Both the position numbers and the translations under genes were made by a program. Below the pieces are notes generated by a model that was not told where the DNA came from, made no database searches, and saw only the letters and a list, made by a program, of their open reading frames with translations. This document shows, one piece after another, positions 47,300 to 58,106 of a stretch of DNA of 64,000 nt (its first letter is position 1; each line of letters starts with the position of its first letter). This stretch comes from Perognathus longimembris pacificus (taxonomy: Eukaryota; Chordata; Mammalia; Rodentia; Heteromyidae), in assembly GCF_023159225.1 (NCBI RefSeq), contig NC_063164.1, forward strand, positions 75,287,800-75,351,799, in the 5' to 3' direction.

Positions 47300-49269
47300 T
47301 CATTAATTTAGTGAACAAACTTTTCAGCTTTAAACAGATTCACTTTTCAGAGTTGTTAGATTCTTGACTTTCAGTGATCTGTCAAATTACTTTGGTTTTT
47401 TTTTTTTTTTAACAAATGAAGTCCTTGGAAAGATGTTCATAAACCACTCACTTGGTATCACACCTAACTAAATAGAAGCCCCAATCTGAGTTTTGTGAGT
47501 TCTGCATGCAGTTATTTACTGTCTATTTATTCACTGTCTATCAGTTACTAAACTACCAAAGTGCAAATTTATTTTTAAAAAAATCATAGAAATTCTATTT
47601 TCTTGGGGCTGCTAAAAGCCTGAAAATATATTTGGCAATGACTCATTCTAGAGGAAAACTTTAGTAATGTTCTATTATTACATATTCCTGTGCCCATGGT
47701 AGAAACACCTCAATATCTTTCCCTTTCTGCCACCACCTCCTTCCTACTTCCTCCAGAGTTATGAGACTCAAGGCCATGCCACAATGACTGGCTGTATTTC
47801 ACTTAGGCTTCTTTCCAGTATCACCACTGTTACTGTGAACAAAACTCCCTTCAATCACCCATCTATCTTCTTAGTGGAAGGATTCTCATCAATAAAAACA
47901 AAATCAACTAAACTTCATAATAATTTAAAGGAGGCCAGAATTGCTCTATCTGAATAGTGTTAACCCACGTGTTGTTTCTATAAATAGAATATTTAAGGCC
48001 TTCCACCTGGTCTTAAGAAATAAGTATTACAAGGCATAATAAAAAGACTGTATCAATGCTACTAATATCTATGTGGTTTAATGGCTAACAGATTTGGGGA
48101 AAACAAAGAATTGCACAAGTGCCAAGTAGCAAGGTAAACTGTTGGCTTGCCAGAGAAGTGAAGTTTCCCAGGAATTATGTGTATATTCATATTTAGAACA
48201 AGACATTTTAAAATATAATAAAATACTACAAATTCATATTTTTTAAAACTATAATTTTATAAATAAAAGAGCTAAGAATATTTTCCTTTTAAGAAGTTAT
48301 CAGGCTCACTAATCAGCACAGTTTGAAAGTTTATTTTGGTATAATTTAAGATTCCAGCTAAACTGGAAGCAAAAATGTCACCTGTCAATCTTTATATTTA
48401 AGCAGACTTGTTTGGCACACAGACATACTAGGAAATGTTTTTTCTGTGAAATCTTGTACATTTAAACATGATACAAGAAAATAGGATTGAAGTTAAAAAA
48501 TATATATCCTTCCTCCTCATCCTTCCACCAAAGAAGCAAACACACAGGATAGATGAAGACACTGAATTGGATGACTATTCACAGAGAAGTACTAAATCAT
48601 ACGGAATGCAACATCGAATTCTAAGGATATTTTTTGTTCATTTCTACACTGAAATAATCCTGAATTTTATTTAAATTCACCATGATTCTAAAAATTGCAG
48701 AAAGGACTCAAGCTAGAAGAGTCTTTGCTTCTGCTTCCTACAAGAACTCATGAGTACTGTCTGAGTGTCTAAAAGAAATGACAGCCCCTCCCCCTACCTC
48801 AGGTGCAGACACACTGGAGTGGGTGTTCCTGTTTCTCTGATGCATGCCTTTCTTCCCATATTAACAATATTTTGGTGTGCTATCTGCCTGCAGAAGTTCC
48901 TTCCTGAGTACAAGTATGTCTTATCTGTTGAGAAATTCTTACAACAGGTAGGCAGTTGTTTATGTTTAAAAAAAAAAAAAAACCTCAGGCAGATAACTGT
49001 TTTTGAGAACCTTGATAAGTGAGCAAGATCTCTGCAACTGTGTAAAACATTGCTAATATAAAATGAGTGTTTTCTGCAAACATTACTGTACATGACCATG
49101 ATGGACACTTCTACTGGCAACCTTGTCACATGTCCAGATTTTTAAAGAATGTTTTACCCTATTAGTCTCAGGTATAGTTTGACTCAGGTGTTCTCACAAA
49201 ATAGTCAAGAAAGAACAAAAGACTCATTGCTACTTCCAAACCATTTCCTGTCCCACCTTTTCCAGATAA
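47300..49269. other. Unique non-coding DNA
   Basis: AT-rich sequence with no gene or repeat recognised. Confidence 0.5.
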
Positions 49270-49309
49270 GTTCATCCTTAAAAAGTAATGATACTCCAAG
49301 CTAGATCAT

Positions 49310-49470
49310 TTACCTTTGCGCTTCCTCTGCGCCCCAGCAGCCTGGGCTGCTTAGCTACCCCCCAAGAAAGCTTCCTAAGCTGTGCCAGTTCACCCCAGCT
49401 CTGCTGATGCTGCATTCAAGCAGACATCCTTACCTTCATTGGTTAACACATGACGGATCTACACTTCCAG
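49310..49470 (+). other. Candidate non-coding exon with strong splice donor
   Basis: A more GC-rich stretch (gcgcttcctctgcgccccag, gctctgctgatgctgcattc) ends in CAG/GTAAGT at 49470/49471, a perfect consensus donor. It has no open frame of note. This could be an exon of an unannotated transcript or chance. Confidence 0.25.
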
Positions 49471-49480
49471 GTAAGTAAAT

Positions 49481-50105
49481 AGCATGTCAACATTTAAATT
49501 AAAAATCATCAGATAAGATTTCAATCTTTTTACACTAAAAAGATGAATAACAATCTTAATTTTATAGGGTTCAGGAGGACTCAGTGAAGTCAGCCCAGAT
49601 GAGCAGTATGGTAAACATTGTGATAGGATGTGTTCAGGATGTAATGTGGAAACATCAGTGAGGTCCTGCTACACTAGAGGTGACTCCTGTTGATTCCTGA
49701 TGTGGTGAAAAAGAAATAGAAGGAAGACAAAGGAAAAAGGGTAAGGAGGCCAAACCAAAGGGATGATCACTGAGCAAAACTACAGAAATAAGACATTGTA
49801 TGGTATGTAGCAGTAAAGGTTAAAGTCTGGGTTCTGGAGATAGGACCTGGAGCCAGGGGGAGAGATATTTTAAACCAATGCAAACTGTAGGTTTCTTTAG
49901 TTATCCTCCTCAAGGAATGACTTCCTCTTCTGAGAATGTGACCAACATTAACTTCAGGATTTCCCTTCCTCTCACAAAGATGCCTGCAAAGAGTGTTCTT
50001 CCTCTTTTTTAAAATCTAACATACCTGGAGACCACTTTCTAACTTAAGTTAGTTCATTTATCAATCATATTAAATTGTCTATGTAATCCTTTGTATCTTG
50101 TACTT
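49481..50105. other. Unique non-coding DNA
   Basis: No gene or repeat recognised. Confidence 0.5.
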
Positions 50106-50295
50106 GTGTGTGTGTGTGTGTGTGTTGGACCTGGGGCAAGTGCTCTACATTGAACCTCCAGCTCCACTTCTGGTTTTTGGTGGTAAATTGGAGATAAGGA
50201 CTTTACTCCCAAGGCTGGCTTTGTACTGTGGTTCTCAGATCTCAGCCTCCTGAGTAGCTAAGATTGCAATCTTGAGCCACCAGCACCTAGCTGTA
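50106..50295 (-). repeat. B1-Geo composite SINE with (TG)n tail
   Basis: (TG)n at 50106-50125 is the tail repeat. The Geo half is partly deleted (gcaagtgctctacattgaac). The B1-like half ends with ctcagatctcagcctcctga and gagccaccagcacctagct. Confidence 0.85.
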
Positions 50296-50599
50296 TCTTT
50301 TTTTATAGCATTTTCAATTATGTCTTCTTTGCCTCCTCTACATCATTTTAGGGCAGTAGACTTGAATATTATTTCTCTCACACCTTCCAGAATATTTTAG
50401 GCCACTGTAAATGCTATTGAATTTGTCATTAGAGTTATCATCTTCATAATCAGAACCAGATACATGGTTTTCATAATTGTGTCTCCAAAAATAATTTGAG
50501 ATGAAAATATTTTCAAAATAATTCACCACAGGAAAGAAGTGCCCAGGGTCATTAGTTACAAAGTAGTAGGAAAAGTGGAGACTCTTAAGTGCCTAAAGT

Positions 50600-50735
50600 G
50601 GATCAAATGATTGGCACCCATTACTTCATTTACTATTCACAGTAGTATCATAACATTAGAATTATTGCCTCTATGTTACAGATGAAAAACTAAGGCCATA
50701 GTTATTGACATGCTTTGATAGGAAAGTTACGGACA
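50600..50735 (-). repeat. MIR SINE
   Basis: cattacttcatttactattc, attattgcctctatgttaca, gatgaaaaactaaggccata follow the MIR reverse complement. Confidence 0.7.
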
Positions 50736-51233
50736 AGTCCCTGCTGAGGAGAGAAATCTTGGAAAACCAAAAGCTTTTCATACTTAGCCAAAGAATAAAA
50801 GAAGAAAAGAGGTGTTTTTTTTCTGGTGTATTATAAGAGAGACAGGATCCAAACTAACACTTTTCTGACTTGAAAATTCAGTCTGCATATGGTTAAAACT
50901 ATGAGTTCAAAATGACACAATGTTAAAATATACACATTTGTCACTTTTTGAAGAGTATTAGAAAATAGAGATTCGATCCAGCACTTTTGTTGAGTTTGCT
51001 GTACAAATAATAATGAATATAAATCCCCTCAGGGTAATCAAATAGGGGAAATTCTCTTAAGAGAAATATTCCAACTCTTAGGTTAAAAAAGAATTATAAT
51101 AATAGAATTAATATCTTACAGCCTCTAATAAATTAAGGATATAGACAATTATCAAAATGGTTAATATCACAGAAAAGGAAGAAAATTAGTCATTGCTTGC
51201 CTCCTGATACAAATATAATGTATATTTATGAGA
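50736..51233. other. Unique non-coding DNA
   Basis: No gene or repeat recognised. Confidence 0.5.
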
Positions 51234-51252
51234 CAAATTTACCATTTTTTTT

Positions 51253-51565
51253 GATGGTTGAATGAGTCTCAAAGGATTTAATTGGGAGGGGGGTATATAG
51301 CGGTAATGGCGGGAATGGGAAGGACTTGGGCCATTGGCTAAGCCGGGCTGCCCATCAGGTGATGTCATGAAACTTCCTTTGTGGGCTGGACAACCCTATC
51401 ATGGTGGCACGCACGTGTTCATCTCCCCCAGGGGCGGGGTCTTCTCTTCTGGTTGAGGCCGGAAGGTGGGAGGGACTCGCTATTACACTGTCCCAGGGCT
51501 GGGGGAAGGGCAGCGTCTCGCTCTTGTCGCCCATCCCCCATTAAGGCCAAACTAAATCCCCAACA
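51253..51565 (-). promoter_or_regulatory. ERV U3-R with TATA box and poly(A) signal
   Basis: On the minus strand U3 opens with TG at 51565. A tatata box (plus 51294-51299) lies 29 bases before the first base of R (51270). An attaaa signal (plus 51277-51282) lies 24 bases before the poly(A) addition point at 51252. These spacings independently support the 18-base R. Confidence 0.85.
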
Positions 51566-51584
51566 TCTCCCCTTTTTGTTTTCT
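51566..51584 (-). promoter_or_regulatory. ERV polypurine tract
   Basis: Minus strand gagaaaacaaaaaggggaga lies directly against the TG of U3: the plus-strand primer of retroviral reverse transcription. Confidence 0.85.
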
Positions 51585-53182
51585 CAATGAGCAGGGGATG
51601 CTGAAAACACATGGCATATGTGGGCATAAGGCAAATGCTGACATAAGATCTGTGGGGCCCCTTCCACAAAAGGGGTGAGGGGTAGGTAAGGGGCCATCCA
51701 TGTGATTTCGTCCAGAGATGCTGGAGTCCTTAGCATCTCTGTGCTATTGAAGATAATGCGGGCATCATTCCTCTTTTGGCGGTAAGGTAGGCTGAAGCTC
51801 TGGCATCCCTGCTAGTTCACAGTAGCTGATAACTTAAACATAAGTGATTAGTAAAACATTCTTTTATATATATAAACATTGAAGTGAAGGCGCTAAACCT
51901 TTGCGCTTACTTTTCTCAAACATTTCTATCTTAAAACATTGTGGTTGACTGTCAATACCCTCAGCTCCTATTTTCTTTCCAACGGGACTCCCCAAGTCTA
52001 GCAGCAGGGGGAGAGGAAAGGAAGAAACACCGTGCAAAATTTCTTTAGTTTCTGTGCAACGCTGTGGGCAATATCACCACGGCAAAACATTGTGCCATGA
52101 GGCACTCAAGAAAGAATCTAGAACGCAAACAAGGAAAGGAAGCTTTGTTGCCTCCTACCGGCCTCCTGCCGTATGCAGTCATACTTTCCATATTTCCATG
52201 GAAGAGCAGAAGTCCAACATGGTCCTCATTTTCCTGGAGAGAACAAGAAGAAAACATTTCTCTAGAGCAGGTGCTCTGGGTTTAATTTTCCAATCTGGAA
52301 AAACACATATACAGTACTCCATCCCACACTGATTCGGGATGATTTAAAATTTCTTGATAACTAACATAAGCATAACTATCCTTAAGTAATCCTGGGGCTA
52401 CCCCCCCTTTTGTTTTTTAAAATTATGACACCGGTGGCCACCGGGCAAGGAGTATGGGTGGAGGTCTCTTCTTCTGTAGCTACATCCTGCTGTCGAGGGG
52501 GCGACGTAATCAAGGGCCCCTCAGCCTGGGACCATCCAGTGTGGCTGGCAAAAGTTCCCATCATTACCATGAGAATGATCACTGAGGCCATAGAGTGCTA
52601 TGGTTTCCTCTGGCCCCTCCTGCATCTTGGGCATACCCAGAAGTTTCCAAGGCTGGGGCCTCCAGGGTTCAGGTCTGTGTTAGGGTGACGGCTATGAACG
52701 GCAAATTCCCAGGTGGTAATCTCAGCAAGAGATTTTATTCTGTCAAAAAAGACTTTTGAAAAGGTCAGGCAAAGTATTGACAAGTTCTCAGAGCTGGTTG
52801 GCATGAATGACGTAGAACACACCCTGGGCATAAGCCAGGAAAAGTTCCTTTTGGAGCATAAACCCAATTGTAAAGTGAACAGGTAAGGAGAAATGACTGA
52901 AAGAAGTGTTTAGTGATAGAAAACCGGTTTGGCGTAGCCAGTCAGAGGCAAAAAATAAATAAATAAATATATATATATAACTGGCAGAAAAAGGAAAATG
53001 TACAGGTATTACCTCTCTCGATTTCCTGGCTCTGATTCCTTTTGAAAGGGCGAGACAAGGCAGCTCCCTTTAGGATATGACACCATTCTCCTCTCACTCC
53101 ACTCCACATGCCCATCTCCTGGACTGGCTAAGTCCCAGGACTTCCAGCGTTTGTTGCTGGAATGGCATTTTTCCATCTGCAT

Positions 53183-53420
53183 TTACAGGTTTCGAACTCG
53201 GGGCCTGAGCACTGTCCCTGAGCACTTCTGTTCGAAGCTAGTGCTCTACCACCTGAGTCACGGTGCCGCTTTCAGCATTTTGCTGGTTCTCTGTATCTGA
53301 GCCCAGCTCTCAATCTGGCTCTTTGCTGGTTAACTGGGAGGTGGAATTTTAGAGAGATTTTTCTTTTGCCCGGGCTGGCTTTGAACTGTATCCAAGCAGT
53401 CTTAGTCATACAAGCCCTTT
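53183..53420 (-). repeat. B1-Geo composite SINE inside the ERV
   Basis: gtttcgaactcggggcctga, gctagtgctctaccacctga (Geo half), then ccgggctggctttgaactgt (B1-like part). It is in the same orientation as the ERV, so it could have been part of the copied RNA or a later insertion. Confidence 0.78.
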
Positions 53421-54943
53421 TTTATCTCCAATTGAGCAACAAGGAAAAACAACAGAGATAATTCATTTGTAACTTGTTGAGAACTGACCAAAAACTGCTT
53501 GTTAAGGTTTTGCTATAACACTTAGAGAACATGAGATTTATATGCCACCAACCCGGATCATGCCATTTAATCCCACTGGCAAGTGAAAGAGAACACAGAT
53601 AAATGACAACCAAGGGCAAAGGGTTAAAGCAGTGTGGAATCCTCAGTCCCAGCAGTGGCTGCATCCCTCATCCCAATTTGGCAAGTTCCATGCCATGCGA
53701 TGGAGAAATCCGGGCAAGGCTGCAATGGCATCTCTGGATAGACTGTCACATCTCGCTTTGGGTTGCCTGCAAAATTTCTATATAGATTGGTTAGGGTGTT
53801 TAAAATTTCCCAGCATTCCTGGCTCTGGTAGGCTGACGCCCTTCTGGTTTAAGCAGGGTGAAAAGATTTTCTTAATCACAAAATCCACATGGTTATCTCT
53901 GTGGCCACCAACATAACTATAGTGATTTAACCTGGAGTAACTGTTAGGATAGGACTATTTATGAATCCAACTCTAATCTTGGGAGAAGATCGTTAGTAGT
54001 GAAACCAGGAGAACACAGGAGAGAAAAATGGGAAGGAAAAATCTTAATTTATGCCAAAGAATTGTTAGGACTAGATGCACACTTAACTTTTAACACACTG
54101 AATATAAAAATAACACACTGGTTTTACATCACTGTACTTATACCACATGCTGCATATTTGAACCTTATGGAATTTCTCTTACCCATTTGTTTGCATTCGA
54201 ACTTTGGGCTGAAAACCTATTTTGTTCTGCTTTTAAATCTTACCAACAGCCACACACACACACACACACAAAAAAAAAAAACCTGAGCGCTCTTAAAATT
54301 GCTTTTTTGATTGGCCATTTAACTTTTCTGGAATTCCAGTGGCAAATGGTATTAATTTGCCCATAATAGAACCACGTGGTTGAATAAAAAAACAAAAAGG
54401 AAACCTCTCCTAGTCACCCAATCCCAAGACGAATATGTGACTCCCAACATGACAATTCAGAAAAACTCCTCCAGTTTTTTTGTATCTTTGAACTGGTAAT
54501 TATAGGAGATCCAGCCAAATTACCTATTGTATTAAAACTCTTTGTTTCCCTCTTTAATATTTTGTTTTAGTTCACAATTTGAAGCTTTCCCTGGTTTTAC
54601 CCCACCTGCAGCTGTAAGTCTGACACAGAGAGAAAACGTGCAGGCAAGCACGGCGGGGTGCTAGCCCCTCCCAGCTGCAGCACAATTGCTGGAGGCCTGA
54701 TAGTCTGAGTCCCCGCCCAGCCCAGGGGAGTCTGGCACGCCCATCACCTGGGGGAATGGGTGGGACTCCACCTTCAAGAGTTTTTCCAGCCTTGAGGCAA
54801 CCAAGATGGAGGACTCCATTGCCCACCACGTGCATTGACCAGCTAGAGAAAACAGGATTTAACCAACAACAGGCAGAACTTAACCGAATCTCCGAGCTTA
54901 ACAAACATCAACCCTTCTTTTTTCTTTTTTTGCTTTAACTCCG

Positions 54944-55708
54944 TCAGCAGCCACAAGCCTGCAAATGACAGGCGGACACAGCAGGGGTCCTTTCACAGAC
55001 CACTCTGGGGCCCCGCCCAGCTGCTGGGAGACCCACAGCTTGACCCAAAAGCAGTTTTCTCCCAAAAGCTCTGCCGTGCCACGGTTTCCCAAGCGGCGGA
55101 ACCATGCTTCCGCCGCACCGTGCTTGGCCCGCCACGCTCAGCTGCCCAAAGACTTCCGCACCAGATGCCCGGCGCTGCCCGAGGCCACGCGGGTCCCAGC
55201 ACATGTCATTGCTGGCAAACCCGGGGCCACGTGGAGCCCAGACTGCAAGCACCGCCCACAACTGGCGCGGGCGCCAAACCACCCTTCGCACCCATCCTGC
55301 AACCCATTCCGCAGATTGGGACCTGGAAACGCCAGGTGCGCGACGGTTCCCGGACGAGATGGCGACATCCGCTCTGGGTTCCCCAGCCACCTGCGCTGCT
55401 GCCTTCGCGCTCCCACCTCTGCTGCCCGCTATTTCCCAAGCACCGCTAGTGAGCGGCGGAAGCGCTCGTGACCCCCAGTGGGGGCGTCCGGCCCGGGGCA
55501 CGCTGAGCAGGACCGACCCCAGCCCGAGGCCACCGCCCTCGGCTCCCACCGGCCCCGCCGCTCCACTGCTGAGTATCCGCGGGACACGCCCCCTGCTCCC
55601 TCCCCCGCCTGGCGCCAAATCGCCATGGCAGGGGAACTCCCTCAGGTGCCATGGAGCCCCACAATCCCACCTGCTCTTTATGCGTTTGCCCCCCCATTTG
55701 GAGGACAC
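54944..55708 (-). other. GC-rich 254-codon open frame in the ERV leader
   Basis: The longest frame in the window. It runs in the ERV direction, starting about 80 bases after the primer site. It is rich in Gly, Arg, Ala and Pro (starts MSSKWGGKRIKSRWDCGAPW). No matrix, capsid or zinc-knuckle motif is visible. The opposite strand is equally open (frames of 168 and 205 codons), so the openness probably reflects base composition and scarcity of TA-containing stops. It lies where gag would start, but I cannot call it gag. Confidence 0.3.
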
Positions 55709-55777
55709 GTCCCACTCCTGAAAACAATGTAGTTAGAGCAGCCTGTGGGGGTCGCTGAACCCCGAAATTCTCGGCTG

Positions 55778-55803
55778 TGTGTTCAAGTCCCACGTGGGCG
55801 CCA
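55778..55803 (-). promoter_or_regulatory. ERV primer binding site, tRNA-Lys type
   Basis: Minus strand tggcgcccacgtgggact matches the tRNA-Lys(CTT) 3' end complement with one base missing and few mismatches. Similarity continues for about 8 more bases (tgaacac). It lies two bases after the CA end of U5. Confidence 0.8.
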
Positions 55804-55805
55804 TT

Positions 55806-56091
55806 TGTCGGGATCTCTGAGGACCCCTTCTCCTCACTTCTCCGGAGAAGATGCCCAAATGTTAGGGTCTAGGACCCCTTCCCCCCTATCTCCCGGGGGA
55901 ATGCCTGAACCTCGATTCTATGGAAGAAACTCCACCCAACCCCTCATACCGGCAGAAGGAGTAAGGCGTGTCTTACCCGACTGCTCTAGGCTGAAGTGGG
56001 ATGCCGAAATCCCTTCCTCAACCCCCCATAATGTGTCAGGAACCGCAGGACAAAGATAACGGGGAGACGGTTGGATGGTTGAATGAGTCTC
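55806..56091 (-). mobile_element. ERV R-U5 (5' end of the retrocopy)
   Basis: R 56074-56091, then U5 to 55806. It lacks U3, as an RNA-derived copy should. The first base abuts the target duplication. Confidence 0.85.
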
Positions 56092-56213
56092 CAAATTTAC
56101 CATTTCTTTTAAATTGAACTAATGAATGCATTCAGGTTACAACTTGAAGTAAATAGAAGAGACAAAGGGGTATGTCAGGAGATAAAAATTTAATCATCAA
56201 AATAAAGAATTCA

Positions 56214-56421
56214 GGTCTGGGGATATGGCCTAGTGGCAAGAGTGCTTGCCTCGCATACATGAAGCCCTGGGTTCGATTCCCAAGCACCACATATACAGGA
56301 AACGGCCAGAGATGGCGCTGTGGCTCAGGTGGCAGAGTGCTAGCCTTGAGCAAAAAGAAGCCAGGGACAGTGGCTCAGGCCCTGAGTTCAAGCCCCAGGA
56401 CTGGCAAAAATAAAATAAAAT
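56214..56421 (+). repeat. IDL-Geo SINE
   Basis: ggtctggggatatggcctag to aagccccaggactggc, with a TAAAA tail repeat. A 15-bp duplication aaaataaagaattca lies at 56199-56213 and 56422-56436. Confidence 0.93.
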
Positions 56422-56436
56422 AAAATAAAGAATTCA

Positions 56437-56890
56437 GCCAGGCACTGGTAGTTCACCTGTAATTCACTACTCAGAAGGCTGAGATCTGAGGATTAAAGTT
56501 CAAGGCCAGCATACACATGGGACTTTTTCCTCCAGTTTACCACCCAAAGCCAGAAGTGGAGGGCTGGGGATATGGCCTAGTGGCAAGAGAGCTTGCCTCA
56601 TATACATGAGGCCCTGGGTTCGATTCCCCAGCACCACATATACAGAAAACGGCCAGAAGTGGCGCTGTGGCTCAAGTGGCAGAGTGCTAGCCTTGAGCAA
56701 AAAAGAAGCCAGGGACAGTGCTCAGGCCCTGAGTTCACGGCCTAGGACTGGCCAAAAAAAAAAAAAAAAAAAAACAAAGCCAGAAGTGGAGCTGTGGATC
56801 AAGTGGTAGAGCACTAGCCTCAAGGGAAAAAAGAAGAAAAAATCAGATACTCTCATATCGTGAGTTCAAGCCTCGGGACTAACATAAAAA
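56437..56890 (+). repeat. B1-Geo composite SINE interrupted by an IDL-Geo SINE
   Basis: Left part 56437-56560 (gccaggcactggtagttcac, actcagaaggctgagatctg), right part 56791-56890 (gctgtggatcaagtggtaga, gagttcaagcctcgggac). Confidence 0.92.
56561..56774 (+). repeat. IDL-Geo SINE nested in a composite SINE
   Basis: gggctggggatatggcctag to cggcctaggactggcc, A tail of about 20. A 16-bp duplication caaagccagaagtgga lies at 56545-56560 and 56775-56790. Its target is the Geo-linker DNA that it also carries itself. Confidence 0.94.
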
Positions 56891-56898
56891 TTAAATTT

Positions 56899-57135
56899 AT
56901 CTGGGTGCTGGTGGCTTACTCCAGTGATCCTAGCTATTCAAGAAGCTGAAATCTGAGGATTGTGATTCAAAGCCAGCCCAGGCAAAAAAGTCCCTGGGAC
57001 ACTCTTATCTTCAGTTAATCATTCAAAAACCAGAAGAGGTGCTGTGGCTCAAAGTAGTGGAGTGCTAGCCTTCAGCAAAAGAGCTCAGGGACAGTACTCA
57101 GGCCCTGAGTTCAAGCCCCATGACCAATTCAAAAG
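56899..57135 (+). repeat. B1-Geo composite SINE
   Basis: tctgggtgctggtggcttac, gattcaaagccagcccaggc, aggtgctgtggctcaaagta, gagttcaagccccatgacca. Its tail is the purine repeat that follows. Confidence 0.9.
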
Positions 57136-57232
57136 AAAGAGAGAAAGAGAAGGAGGGAGGGCGGGAGAGACTGAGGGAGGGACTGAGGGAGGGACAGAAG
57201 GAAGGAAGGAAAGAAGGAAAGAAAGAAGAGAA
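57136..57232 (+). repeat. (GAGG/GAAG)n purine repeat at SINE tail
   Basis: Imperfect AG-rich tetranucleotide array. Confidence 0.92.
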
Positions 57233-58036
57233 ATTAAATAATAAAGTTTACAGAGAAAATGACAGTTTCTTCAACCACATAATCAAGGGAAAAAATAAAG
57301 GAAGCCTCAGAGTAAAAGAAATTTAAGAAACAAATTCACCAATACCTATCTGGATACCTTGTTAGGCTCTAGATTAAAAAAAAAAATTTTAAGTACATTT
57401 GTAGAGACGCCATACCATATGTCTCTATGCTCATCTCCTGTCTCCTGGCTCTTCTCCAGTCACTGTGGCATTCCACTTCAGCTCTCCATTGGAGCTAATC
57501 TGGTTTGTTGGTGTTGTTTTTCTGCTTTTTCTTTCCTCTTCTGCTCTTATGGCTCAGTTTTCTGACAGTGTTAAGTGTATTTGTGGGACTGCAGATATTT
57601 GGAACAGGGGTCCATCAGCAAATACCAGTCTTTTAATACATAAAGACTCCTCCTAAATGAACCTCTCTCAAAAAAGAAAAAAAAAAAAATATATATATAT
57701 ATATGTAGGGGTCGGAGATTATGCTCAGTGGATCTGAGTTTGGTCCTTAGCTTTGAGAAAGGGAGAAAGAAACAAGGAAGGAAAGGAAAGAAGGAAAGAA
57801 GGAAGGAAGAAGGAAGGAAGGAAGGGTATATTTGTAGCAACTATAACAAGATTGAATGATCTTATAAATGAGACAATTAGACATGAAGTTTTATGCAAGC
57901 AGCATTCTCTTTTGAAGGCTTGATAGAAATGCAAACATCCACAGCTGTCATCTGTGAGGGAAAAGAGCATCTAAACTTTGGAGCTATGCTTGCTTTAATT
58001 ATAACTCTCCCTCTTTCTGGATCAAAATGTTCTTTG
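57233..58036. other. Unique DNA with small microsatellites
   Basis: No gene. A TA run lies at about 57689-57704 and a GGAA array at about 57760-57827. Confidence 0.5.
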
Positions 58037-58079
58037 GAGAGTAGCTAGGATTACAGGGGTGAGTCATCGGCACCCAGTA
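58037..58079 (-). repeat. B1-like fragment
   Basis: gagtagctaggattacaggg and gagtcatcggcacccagta match the start of the B1-like half in reverse. Confidence 0.65.
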
Positions 58080-58106
58080 TGAATTAAGTTTTTAAGGAAG
58101 AGAACA

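Larger units (their letters stand above)
51586..55785 (-). other. ERV internal region, no intact retroviral genes
   Basis: Minus-strand frames are short. Examples are an 89-codon frame at 52598-52867, a 69-codon frame at 52382-52591 with a hydrophobic start (MASVIILMVMMGTFASHT, signal-peptide-like) and an open stretch of about 78 codons ending at 51583, directly before the polypurine tract. None shows protease, reverse transcriptase, integrase or envelope motifs that I recognise. The parent may have been a non-autonomous element, or the copy is too decayed. A B1-Geo SINE lies within it at 53183-53420. Confidence 0.6.
51234..56105 (-). mobile_element. Endogenous retrovirus retrocopy (R-U5-internal-U3-R-A tail)
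   Basis: Minus-strand element of about 4.84 kb (51253-56091). In element order: R (56074-56091), U5 (55806-56073, ending ..gaca), tRNA-Lys type primer site (55786-55803), about 4.2 kb internal DNA, polypurine tract (51566-51584), U3 (51271-51565, starting TGTTGGGGATTTAG), a second R identical over 18 bp (51253-51270), then a run of A on the minus strand (51245-51252). A perfect 14-bp duplication caaatttaccattt flanks it (51234-51247, 56092-56105). Neither end has a full LTR. This is the structure of a reverse-transcribed viral RNA inserted by L1 machinery. The primer-site type suggests a class II (beta-retrovirus-like) lineage. I see no recognisable gag, pol or env frame. Confidence 0.87.

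Noticed and set aside
51253..51565. Ordinary solo LTR or 3' LTR of an integrase-inserted provirus
   Set aside because: It ends at the poly(A) site inside the LTR and carries a poly(A) run and a 14-bp duplication; U5 is missing here and U3 is missing at the other end.
55104..55721. 205-codon plus-strand frame in GC-rich DNA
   Set aside because: It is antisense to the ERV, is Pro/Arg/Ala-biased, overlaps open frames on both strands and has no motif. Openness follows from GC content.
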